This document shows, piece after piece, positions 1 to 5,924 of a DNA stretch of 5,981 nt (position 1 is the stretch's first letter; every line of letters starts with the position of its first letter). The stretch covers positions 1 to 5,981 of the forward strand of contig WRIM01000039.1 in the NCBI GenBank assembly GCA_009782725.1, written 5' to 3'. Under the pieces are notes generated by a model. That model was not told where the DNA came from, made no database searches, and worked only from the letters and a program-made list of their open reading frames with translations. A program made the translations under genes and the position numbers. Source of the stretch: Alphaproteobacteria bacterium. Lineage in GTDB: Bacteria; Pseudomonadota; Alphaproteobacteria; Rs-D84.

Positions 1-1158
1 GATGTCGTGCGCAGAAACATAGTCAGCCGGCGCATATGTCACAACGAAGTCGAAGAGTGCGTGGGCGACGCGCTCAAAGGCGCCCCTGCAAAAACTTTGT
101 CGACCATTATTTTAAAATCCGGCGAATTCGGCAGAGAAGAAGTCGGCAACGTATATACCGCCGGCTATGTTACCGAAAGATTCTATTACGGTCCGAATGG
201 CGAGGACGGCGGGGACATAATATATCAAAAATCAATCTTTGACGGGTCTACGGTAATTCACAGCGCAAGCGGCATAGACCTTATCTGCAAGCCAAGTCCA
301 ACTATCGACCAATGCCGCATAGCGGAAAGAATATGGGGCAATTGCAACCTGACGGCGTATGACCCGAATGCAAAAATCCTTACCTCTAGCGTTCGTCAAA
401 AATCATTGCTTGCATGGTTGGCCGAAAATACGGGCGGCCAATTATCATGCGACGGCGGAGATTGTACGACCGGTTACAGTCGCACGGCGGCCGGGTGCAA
501 ACCCAATACCGAAATAACATGCGACGGCGAATGGTGCAAAGGCAATATGTTCGCGGTCATCGGCACGGAAGGCACTTGCGATGCCGGCAACTGGACGAAC
601 TGTTGCGAAAGCGGCATAAAAGATTCCTTTGGAAACTGCTGTGTGTCCAGAAGACAGCAAGTACCGGTAGACGTCACAGTCAACGTTGCATCCGGCGGCG
701 GAACATTCAGATTCGACGGCGGGTCAAGCACGGGGACTTCATTCATCTGCGCGCCGCAATCGCAAAATGCACAATACATCGCAAAATATAACACCGTCAA
801 AGGCCCGGAATACTTGTTCTGTCTTGGGACATTTACTTATGATTCGACTGCCAAAGGAACGCCGTTCAATGGGCGCTGCAGTGGCAAATTCTTTATAGTA
901 AATGCAAAAACCGGATTGTATTCGATGCCTATGGGCGGCTATTCCGGAAGCGCGAACGGATTGAAATTCCAGACGTACCACTATGGCACGGATCGTCAAG
1001 AATGCCCGTTCTCGTTCAATTATAACGGCGGCAATCCGCCGCAGTGGGCATTTGGCCCGGGCTGGAACGCAAGTTGCAAGCTGCCCGACCCGAACACCAT
1101 AAACAAACTTGGCAATCCGGCCGGAACCCCGCGCGTCTTTATCGGCGACCCGCAGTAA
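1..1158 (+). CDS. Cysteine-rich protein of unknown function, 5' truncated, probably secreted
   Basis: The frame is open from the first base to a TAA at 1156-1158, so the gene begins upstream of the window; the GTG at position 7 is only the first possible start codon inside it. The visible 385 residues hold about 20 cysteines, an even number. A dense central block (about residues 150-217) has two CDGxxC pairs (C150/C155 and C174/C179), a related CDAGNW segment at 193-198, and two CC doublets. The C-terminal half is rich in Gly, Ser, Asn and aromatics and has no obvious membrane segment. This composition suggests an exported, disulfide-stabilised surface or pilin-like protein, but the N-terminus that would show a signal or prepilin peptide is missing. 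I do not recognise the family. Strong codon structure and the stop just before pth support a real gene. It converges on pth with 5 nt between stops. Confidence 0.8.
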   Translation, partial: DVVRRNIVSRRICHNEVEECVGDALKGAPAKTLSTIILKSGEFGREEVGNVYTAGYVTERFYYGPNGEDGGDIIYQKSIFDGSTVIHSASGIDLICKPSPTIDQCRIAERIWGNCNLTAYDPNAKILTSSVRQKSLLAWLAENTGGQLSCDGGDCTTGYSRTAAGCKPNTEITCDGEWCKGNMFAVIGTEGTCDAGNWTNCCESGIKDSFGNCCVSRRQQVPVDVTVNVASGGGTFRFDGGSSTGTSFICAPQSQNAQYIAKYNTVKGPEYLFCLGTFTYDSTAKGTPFNGRCSGKFFIVNAKTGLYSMPMGGYSGSANGLKFQTYHYGTDRQECPFSFNYNGGNPPQWAFGPGWNASCKLPDPNTINKLGNPAGTPRVFIGDPQ

Positions 1159-1163
1159 AAGAA

Positions 1164-1676
1164 CTAATCCATATCGGGAATTTTCTTTATAACATCGTTG
1201 ACCAGTTTTAATTCTTCATCAGAAAAATTGTCCAGAACCCAATCGCGCGGCGGAATTGGCGAATCAAAATCACGCGGGTGGCCGACGCCTATTCTTATTC
1301 TTTGATATTCTGGGCCGATCGCGGCATCGATGCTTTTAATTCCGTTATGACCCGCAGACCCGCCGCCAACTTTGGTTCGAACATCGCCCAGCTTTATATC
1401 CATATCGTCATGAATCACGATTACGTTTTCCAATGGTATTTTATAAAATGTCATCAAGCTTTGCACCGCGCCCCCGGAAAGATTCATAAAGGTTTGGGGC
1501 TTTGCAAAAATTATTTTGGATTGTTTTGAAATCAAAGAATTCTTTTCTTTTTTCCAATCCGCGTCACGGCCGGCCAAAGCATCCACCGCCATAAATCCAA
1601 CGTTATGCCGATTGCGAGCATATGCCGCGCCCGGATTGCCAAGCCCCGCGATTAAGATTGGTTTAGTATCATCCAT
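1164..1676 (-). CDS. pth: Peptidyl-tRNA hydrolase
   Basis: Cytosolic esterase that cleaves peptidyl-tRNA released by stalled ribosomes, recycling tRNA. The 170-residue product carries the Pth signatures in order: GLGNPG (11-16, substrate-contacting N14), RHNVGF with catalytic H24, KPQTFMNLSG (59-68, with N65), the VIHDDMD segment with D90, and GGGSAGHNGIKS with H110 and N111. These match N10, H20, N68, D93, H113 and N114 of the E. coli enzyme by motif alignment done by eye. The ATG at 1676 is preferred because the protein aligns from there and a near-consensus -10 box ends 6 nt before it; there is no Shine-Dalgarno sequence. The protein is shorter than the roughly 190 residues usual for the family: it stops just after the FSDEEL helix and lacks the last 20 or so residues. 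It is divergent from polA and tail to tail with the cysteine-rich gene. Its usual neighbours such as rplY or ychF are not seen. Confidence 0.97.
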   Translation of the reverse strand: MDDTKPILIAGLGNPGAAYARNRHNVGFMAVDALAGRDADWKKEKNSLISKQSKIIFAKPQTFMNLSGGAVQSLMTFYKIPLENVIVIHDDMDIKLGDVRTKVGGGSAGHNGIKSIDAAIGPEYQRIRIGVGHPRDFDSPIPPRDWVLDNFSDEELKLVNDVIKKIPDMD

Positions 1677-1682
1677 GTGACG

Positions 1683-1712
1683 ATTATATCATAAAAAATG
1701 TTCAAAGTGCAA
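1683..1712 (-). promoter_or_regulatory. Predicted pth promoter (leaderless)
   Basis: On the minus strand a perfect TATAAT (1683-1688) lies exactly 6 nt upstream of the pth ATG. A TTGCAC box (1707-1712) lies 18 nt further upstream and shares TTG with the consensus -35. Transcription would be expected to begin at or within a base or two of the ATG, giving a leaderless mRNA. The -35 box falls inside the left arm of the 30-bp inverted repeat. The -10 is seen directly; the transcription start is inferred. Confidence 0.65.
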
Positions 1713-1774
1713 AGTTCAAAGTTCAATGTTGGAATTGTTTTTATTTGAACTTTGAACTTTGCACTTTGAACATT
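1697..1774. repeat. Perfect 30-bp inverted repeat built of 7-nt units
   Basis: The left arm (1697-1726) and right arm (1745-1774) are perfect reverse complements over 30 nt, separated by an 18-nt spacer (1727-1744). Each arm is itself a tandem run of about four heptamers of the form TTCAAAG / TGCAAAG / TTCAAAG / TTCAATG. The element sits between the pth and polA promoters, upstream of both predicted transcription starts, so it should not be transcribed from them. It overlaps the pth -35 box. A DNA-level role (protein-binding site, cruciform) or a repetitive-element origin both fit. No terminator T-tract fits either gene. Confidence 0.9.
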
Positions 1775-1804
1775 CACTTGCACTAACACTTGCACTTGCA
1801 CTAT
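1775..1804 (+). repeat. Tandem 6-nt array (CACTTG-type) upstream of polA
   Basis: Five consecutive hexamers start directly after the inverted repeat: CACTTG, CACTAA, CACTTG, CACTTG, CACTAT. Read one phase over, they give TTGCAC at 1778, 1790 and 1796, with a TAACAC variant at 1784. The array runs into the polA -10 box, so it supplies both the -35 box and the spacer of that promoter. Confidence 0.8.
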
Positions 1805-1807
1805 ACT
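1778..1807 (+). promoter_or_regulatory. Predicted polA promoter (leaderless)
   Basis: TATACT (1802-1807, five of six matches to the -10 consensus) ends 6 nt before the polA ATG at 1814. TTGCAC (1778-1783) lies 18 nt upstream of it. This repeats the pth promoter exactly in -35 sequence, spacer length and distance to ATG. No Shine-Dalgarno sequence is present, so polA mRNA is predicted to be leaderless or nearly so. The start site itself is inferred. Confidence 0.55.
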
Positions 1808-1813
1808 GTGATT

Positions 1814-4570
1814 ATGAAAAACAACCTTACACTTATTGACGGGAATTCTTTGCTGTTCCGCGCTTTTTACGGCGTGGGAAGCCACCTGACGCGCCGCGAC
1901 GGCACGCCGGTGAACGCCGTTTATGGTTTTTGCAATATGGTGTTGCCATTGCTTGTGGACGCCGGCCCCGAAGACATCTTTATATGCGTGTTCGATGCTC
2001 ATCGGCGAAATTGGCGCAACGATATCTATCCGCATTACAAGGCAAACCGCGGCGATACTCCGCCGGAATTGGTTGCTCAGTTTCAATTGACGCGCGACGC
2101 GGCCGCCGCATTCGGCATGCCTGTGTTGGTGATTGATGACGTCGAAGCAGACGACGTTATCGCAACATTGGCCAAACACGAATGCGCACTGAATCGCAAA
2201 ACGCGGATTGTAACGGGCGACAAAGATTTGATGCAATTGGTATCGCATTGCGTGTTTCTTTACGACGGGATGAAGGAAAAAGAAATTCACGAACCAGAGG
2301 TCTTTGAAAAATTCGGCGTCAAACCGGATCAGGTTATCGACGCGCAAAGCTTAATAGGCGATGCCACTGACAATATCCCGGGCGTGCCGGGCATCGGCCC
2401 CAAAACCGCGGCCGAATTAATTAATCAATTCGGCTCTTTGGATAACATATATAAAAATATAGACGCCGTTTCCAAAGAAAGAATCAAAAACCTTTTGACC
2501 GAACACAAAGACATGGCGTACATGTCGCGCCAATTGGTCGCATTGAAAGACGATGTGAAATTGCCTAAATTTTCCGATGCTCCGTTTCATTTCGATGTCG
2601 CGCATGCTTTAGAGTTTGTGACGACCCAGGTTGAATCGACATCTCTTGCAAACAAAATCCGCAAGATGTTCGAAACGCATGAAATCGTGCCTGCAAAACA
2701 AGGCGAGAAAATCATAACCAAAACCATGCCGCATCATGAACGCAAAGGAAAACCATACAAGCTTATCGATTCCGAATCCGAATTGGACGCGTTTTTGGCG
2801 GGCGTCGAAGATATACTTGCGTTTGATACAGAAACGACCGGATTGAATCAAATGACCGCGCGGGTCGTTGGGATTTCGCTTGCCACCAAACCGGACTTTG
2901 GCGTGTATATTCCGATTCGGCATGCAACGAAAAGCCACGATTTATTTGGAGATGATAAATCAGCAATCAGCAATCAGCAATCAGCAATCTCGCTTGACGC
3001 AGTCAAGCGTAAGCTTTGGCCAGTATTTAAAAATCACCATGTTACGAAAATCGGGCACAACCTTAAATACGATTTGCATATCTTGGAAAACGAAGGCTGG
3101 AACACGGATGAAATCGCGCCGATCGACGATACCATGCTGTTGTCTTATGCGTTGTACGGCACCAATCATGGACACGGATTGGACGAGCTTGCAAAGTTGT
3201 ATCTTGACCATGATAACATCCCGTTCGATTCGTTATTTCCACCGCGGACGCGCGACGCAGACAAAGATTTTTCGCACGTCGACCCGGAACGCGCGGCCGA
3301 ATATTCGGCGGAAGATTCATACATATCCTTTGCGCTTTATAAATTATTTCGCGCGCAATTGGACGGCAAAGAACAGCTGAAAAAATTGTATGAAAATTGC
3401 GATCGGCCGTTGGTGCGGATTTTGATGCATATGGAGCGCGACGGAGTAATGGTCGATCAAAGCCGGCTTCATCATCTTTCCGGAATTTTTCATAAACAGT
3501 CGGACTCGTTGCAGCATGAGATTTGGAAATTGGCCGGCCGAGAATTTAATATAGGAAGCCCGAAACAATTGGGAGAAATATTATTCGACCATTTGAAATT
3601 ACCCGGCGGCGGCAAAAACAAATCTACCGATGTCGGCGTTTTAACCGAAATTGCGGACGCGCATCCGATAGTCCAAAAGATTCTTGAATGGCGCAGTTTG
3701 ATGAAGTTAAGCGGCACATACACGGACGCATTGCCGCGTCAGATTGCCGCGGACGGACGCATTCATACAACGTATTTGCAGACAAGCACGAACACCGGGC
3801 GCCTTTCTTCGCGCGACCCGAATCTTCAAAATATTCCGATTAAGACCGAGCTTGGCGCCCAGATTCGCAAATGCTTTGTCGCCGCCCCAGGGCACATTTT
3901 GGTTTCCGCAGACTATTCCCAAATTCAATTGCGATTGTTGGCGCATGTTGCGGATGTCGCGGAATTAAAGCGCGCATTCTTGGCCGGCGAAGACATTCAC
4001 GATGCGACCGCGCGTCACATATTTAAAATTCCGCACGGGCACCCCGTGCCGAAAGAACTTCGCGCGCGAGCAAAGACAACGAACTTTTCGATTATATATG
4101 GAGTATCTCCGTTCGGTCTTGCCGCGCAGTTGGATATCAGCCGCGATGAAGCAAAAAATATCATCGACGCGTATCTTAGCGGTTTTCCAGAAATCAAAGA
4201 TTATATGGAGCGTACGAAAGAATTCGCAACGGCCCACGGATACGTTATGACGCCTTGGGGCCGACGCATCGAATTGCCGGATGTGCGGAATCCGCGCATG
4301 CGGGCGTATGCGCTTCGCGCCGCAATCAATGCCCCGATCCAGGGGTTCGAAGCCGACCTTATGCGATTTGCAATGGTTAAGATTTCGGAAAAAATAAATC
4401 GTGACGAGATAAAGATGATAATGCAAATCCACGATGAAATAGTATTCGAATGTGGGGAAGCACACGCCGAACACTTTGCAAAAATCATAAAACTCGACAT
4501 GGAATCCGTTGCGAAATTGTCCGTGCCAATCGTCGCGGACACGAATATTTCAAAAGATTGGGAAAAATAA
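1814..4570 (+). CDS. polA: DNA polymerase I (5'-3' exo, 3'-5' exo and polymerase domains)
   Basis: Repair and Okazaki-fragment-processing polymerase of 918 residues, close to the 928 of E. coli. The 5'-3' nuclease domain (about 1-270) keeps D9, the YKANR segment (75-79), EADD (111-114), GDKD (D136, D138), GDATDN (D183, D186) and a helix-hairpin-helix (GVPGIGPKTA). The proofreading domain keeps DTET (D338, E340), NLKYD (N416, D420) and YSAED (Y497, D501), so it looks active. The polymerase domain has TGRLSSRDPNLQNIP, motif A with D700, motif B with R750, K754, F758 and Y762, and motif C H873-D874-E875. Oddities: motif A reads DYSQIQLR, with Gln705 where family A normally has the steric-gate Glu; QGFEAD (843-848) replaces the usual QG(T/S)AAD; residues about 382-393 are encoded by a 7-nt tandem repeat. 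ATG 1814 is chosen over the in-frame TTG at 1790 and GTG at 1808 because it follows the -10 box by 6 nt and matches the family N-terminus. Confidence 0.97.
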   Translation: MKNNLTLIDGNSLLFRAFYGVGSHLTRRDGTPVNAVYGFCNMVLPLLVDAGPEDIFICVFDAHRRNWRNDIYPHYKANRGDTPPELVAQFQLTRDAAAAFGMPVLVIDDVEADDVIATLAKHECALNRKTRIVTGDKDLMQLVSHCVFLYDGMKEKEIHEPEVFEKFGVKPDQVIDAQSLIGDATDNIPGVPGIGPKTAAELINQFGSLDNIYKNIDAVSKERIKNLLTEHKDMAYMSRQLVALKDDVKLPKFSDAPFHFDVAHALEFVTTQVESTSLANKIRKMFETHEIVPAKQGEKIITKTMPHHERKGKPYKLIDSESELDAFLAGVEDILAFDTETTGLNQMTARVVGISLATKPDFGVYIPIRHATKSHDLFGDDKSAISNQQSAISLDAVKRKLWPVFKNHHVTKIGHNLKYDLHILENEGWNTDEIAPIDDTMLLSYALYGTNHGHGLDELAKLYLDHDNIPFDSLFPPRTRDADKDFSHVDPERAAEYSAEDSYISFALYKLFRAQLDGKEQLKKLYENCDRPLVRILMHMERDGVMVDQSRLHHLSGIFHKQSDSLQHEIWKLAGREFNIGSPKQLGEILFDHLKLPGGGKNKSTDVGVLTEIADAHPIVQKILEWRSLMKLSGTYTDALPRQIAADGRIHTTYLQTSTNTGRLSSRDPNLQNIPIKTELGAQIRKCFVAAPGHILVSADYSQIQLRLLAHVADVAELKRAFLAGEDIHDATARHIFKIPHGHPVPKELRARAKTTNFSIIYGVSPFGLAAQLDISRDEAKNIIDAYLSGFPEIKDYMERTKEFATAHGYVMTPWGRRIELPDVRNPRMRAYALRAAINAPIQGFEADLMRFAMVKISEKINRDEIKMIMQIHDEIVFECGEAHAEHFAKIIKLDMESVAKLSVPIVADTNISKDWEK
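2958..2989 (+). repeat. Tandem 7-nt repeat (AATCAGC, four copies plus a partial) inside polA
   Basis: Four exact AATCAGC units (2958-2985) are followed by a partial AATC. They encode roughly SAISNQQSAIS in the polA frame, between the Exo I and Exo II motifs of the proofreading domain. Three units equal 21 nt, so adding or losing three would keep the frame while other changes would shift it. The peptide is low complexity and looks like a surface-loop insertion beside conserved sequence. Confidence 0.9.
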
Positions 4571-4572
4571 AA

Positions 4573-5313
4573 TTATATTGCTGCGATTTTCACCGACCAG
4601 ATTTTATCCGATTTAGAGTCACTGCGCGAATTAAGTATCACATGAGGCATTAACGGATTTCCAACCACAAACGCCGCGACGGAAACACGGCCGAATATCG
4701 TCATCGCTTTCCATGTCGAATTGCCTTGGTCTATGTCGTCGCAGACAAGTATATTCGGATACGGCATGAAAATCTTTTTTTCTTCTTGGGACTTTTTTGA
4801 AAAGCACACGTCGAACGCGTTATGATACGCGGTTGCGCCCGGATAATTTTCCGCGACGAATTTTTCCAAAATTTCGGCATCTGTCGAAGACTTTATCTTC
4901 GGATTTATTTTGGAAGACGGGGTGATAAAGTTTATGACTTTCCAGCCCAGCTTTAATTTACGCGCAAGACTAATCGCATTTTGCAAGATATGCTTTTTGC
5001 CTTCTAAATCGGGCGCGATGTTCAAACCCGCGTCCGACATTATGAACGGCTTTGCGCAACGCTTTTTAAACACGGCGGCATGCGAAAGATGACCGCCGCC
5101 CAACTTTTTATTCAATTGCAGAATAACGCGAAGAAAGTCGTCCGATTCCACGGTGCCTTTGCATATAATGGTGTCGCACATATCGAATTCCAGCTTCTGA
5201 AATTCGCCCAAAGGCATGTCGACTATCTTTTTTATATTAAAAACGCCGGCCAAATACAATTGCCACATTTTTATATAATTTTTTTGCGCGCCGACAATCA
5301 GCAAAGTTTTCAT
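4573..5313 (-). CDS. Phosphate acetyl/butyryltransferase-like protein (short form)
   Basis: The 246-residue product resembles the phosphotransacetylase/phosphotransbutyrylase (PTA/PTB) fold, whose members swap CoA for phosphate on acyl-CoA to give an acyl phosphate. Recognisable segments in order: KGTVESDDFLRVIL (52-65), SHAAVF (77-82), MSDAGLNIAPDLEGKKHILQNA (starting at 92), a PDL-following helix, STDAEILEKF (143-152), NILVCDDIDQGN (187-198), then FVVGNPLMPHVILNSRSDS ending at 233. S229, R230 and D236 fit the spacing of the catalytic Ser-Arg-Asp known in Methanosarcina Pta. It is shorter than typical PTB enzymes (about 300 residues) and diverged, so substrate and activity are uncertain; no acetate or butyrate kinase gene is in view. 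ATG 5313 is chosen because AAAAGGGA lies 6 nt upstream; an in-frame TTG at 5361 would overlap the -35 box. The stop lies 2 nt from the polA stop. Confidence 0.75.
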   Translation of the reverse strand: MKTLLIVGAQKNYIKMWQLYLAGVFNIKKIVDMPLGEFQKLEFDMCDTIICKGTVESDDFLRVILQLNKKLGGGHLSHAAVFKKRCAKPFIMSDAGLNIAPDLEGKKHILQNAISLARKLKLGWKVINFITPSSKINPKIKSSTDAEILEKFVAENYPGATAYHNAFDVCFSKKSQEEKKIFMPYPNILVCDDIDQGNSTWKAMTIFGRVSVAAFVVGNPLMPHVILNSRSDSKSDKIWSVKIAAI

Positions 5314-5319
5314 ATCATT

Positions 5320-5361
5320 TCCCTTTTCGCCGATAATAACGAAATAAGCATGAATATGCAA
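5320..5361 (-). promoter_or_regulatory. Predicted promoter and ribosome binding site of the PTA/PTB-like gene
   Basis: On the minus strand TTGCAT (5356-5361), a 17-nt spacer and TATTAT (5333-5338, five of six matches to TATAAT) precede a purine-rich AAAAGGGA (5320-5327), which ends 6 nt before ATG 5313. The leader would be only about 13 nt. The -35 resembles the TTGCAC boxes of pth and polA. Confidence 0.55.
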
Positions 5362-5418
5362 CTCAAAATGCGCCGACCAATGGGAATCTTTCCAAATTTT
5401 TAATCGACTTATTTATGA

Positions 5419-5444
5419 TATAATACAAATAATATCAAAAAGGA
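5419..5444 (+). promoter_or_regulatory. Predicted pal -10 box and ribosome binding site
   Basis: A perfect TATAAT (5419-5424) lies 26 nt upstream of the pal ATG, and AAAAAGGA (5437-5444) ends 6 nt before it, giving an expected leader of about 20 nt. No convincing -35 box is visible at 16-18 nt spacing (the region is AT-rich, around 5395-5402), unlike the other three promoters here. Confidence 0.55.
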
Positions 5445-5450
5445 TTAAAT

Positions 5451-5921
5451 ATGAAGCCAAGAATCATTTATATGTTGGTCGCGCTTGCGGTGCTTGCCGG
5501 GTGCAAAGACCGGGATCAAGACCAAAAGCAAATGTACGACAACCGGGGCGCGCAAGCACAACGGACGACGGCCTCGGACGCGGAATATATGGAAGAATAC
5601 CGCCGGGCGTTCTTTGACTTTGATTCGGCGGTAATCCGGGATGATGCGCGCGATACTCTGCGAGTCCAAGCGGACTATCTGAAAGAAAATCCAGATATCA
5701 AGGTGGTGGTCGAAGGCCACTGTGACGAACGCGGAACGCGGGAATACAATCTTGCGTTGGGATATCGCCGCGCGGATGCTTCGAAAAAAGTCATTGCCGG
5801 CGCAGGCGTTGACGCGGGGCGCATCAAAACCGTATCGTACGGCAAAGACCGCCCTTGGAAAACCGGCACGGGCGAAGAAGTTTGGCGATACAACCGAAAT
5901 ACTACAACGATAATTCAATAA
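5451..5921 (+). CDS. pal: Peptidoglycan-associated lipoprotein
   Basis: Outer-membrane lipoprotein of the Tol-Pal envelope system, which tethers the outer membrane to peptidoglycan and helps constriction at division. The 156-residue product begins with a short signal peptide and a lipobox (L15-A16-G17-C18), so Cys18 should be the lipidated first mature residue. A polar linker (about 19-50) leads to an OmpA-like domain: FFDFDSAVI (54-62), then GHCDERGTREYNLALGYRRADA, in which D92 and R107 have the 15-residue spacing of the diaminopimelate-binding Asp and Arg, then SYGKDRP (129-135). The length is normal for Pal. The C-terminal end (YNRNTTTIIQ) departs from the usual NRR ending. The ATG is supported by AAAAAGGA 6 nt upstream. 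tolB is not directly upstream (the neighbour is on the opposite strand), and a terminator follows at once, so pal looks monocistronic. Confidence 0.96.
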   Translation: MKPRIIYMLVALAVLAGCKDRDQDQKQMYDNRGAQAQRTTASDAEYMEEYRRAFFDFDSAVIRDDARDTLRVQADYLKENPDIKVVVEGHCDERGTREYNLALGYRRADASKKVIAGAGVDAGRIKTVSYGKDRPWKTGTGEEVWRYNRNTTTIIQ

Positions 5922-5924
5922 AAT

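Noticed and set aside
414..800. Overlapping frames on both strands within the cysteine-rich gene
   Set aside because: Arg-rich or Ala/Val-rich shadow translations with no start signals; the plus-strand frame is the one open across the whole region and ends neatly beside pth.
1697..1774. Inverted repeat as a terminator or riboswitch
   Set aside because: It lies upstream of both predicted transcription starts and is not flanked by a suitable T-tract for a gene ending there.
1697..1804. CRISPR array or insertion-sequence ends
   Set aside because: Repeats are 6-7 nt and directly tandem with no unique spacers, and there is no transposase or target-site duplication.
1790..1813. Upstream TTG (1790) or GTG (1808) as the polA start
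   Set aside because: The extra residues come from the hexamer repeat and the -10 box, and the PolA family aligns from the ATG at 1814.
1652..2347. Long minus-strand reading frame of 231 residues overlapping the start of polA
   Set aside because: It lies antisense to conserved PolA sequence, and its end is a translation of the intergenic short repeats (VQVQVLVQ and similar). No family resemblance.
2868..3380. Plus-strand +1 frame in polA beginning before the 7-nt repeat, as a possible separate gene
   Set aside because: All family motifs continue in the main frame through the repeat, so no frameshift is present in this sequence.
3965..4474. Minus-strand reading frame of 169 residues inside polA
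   Set aside because: Antisense to polymerase motifs B and C with no recognisable domains or ribosome binding site.
5314..5361. Upstream TTG extension of the transferase-like gene
   Set aside because: The TTG is part of the putative -35 box, and ATG 5313 has a good ribosome binding site.
5445..5918. Minus-strand reading frame of 157 residues opposite pal
   Set aside because: It mirrors almost the whole of pal, which has clear lipobox and OmpA-domain motifs; the antisense frame is open as a side effect of codon use.
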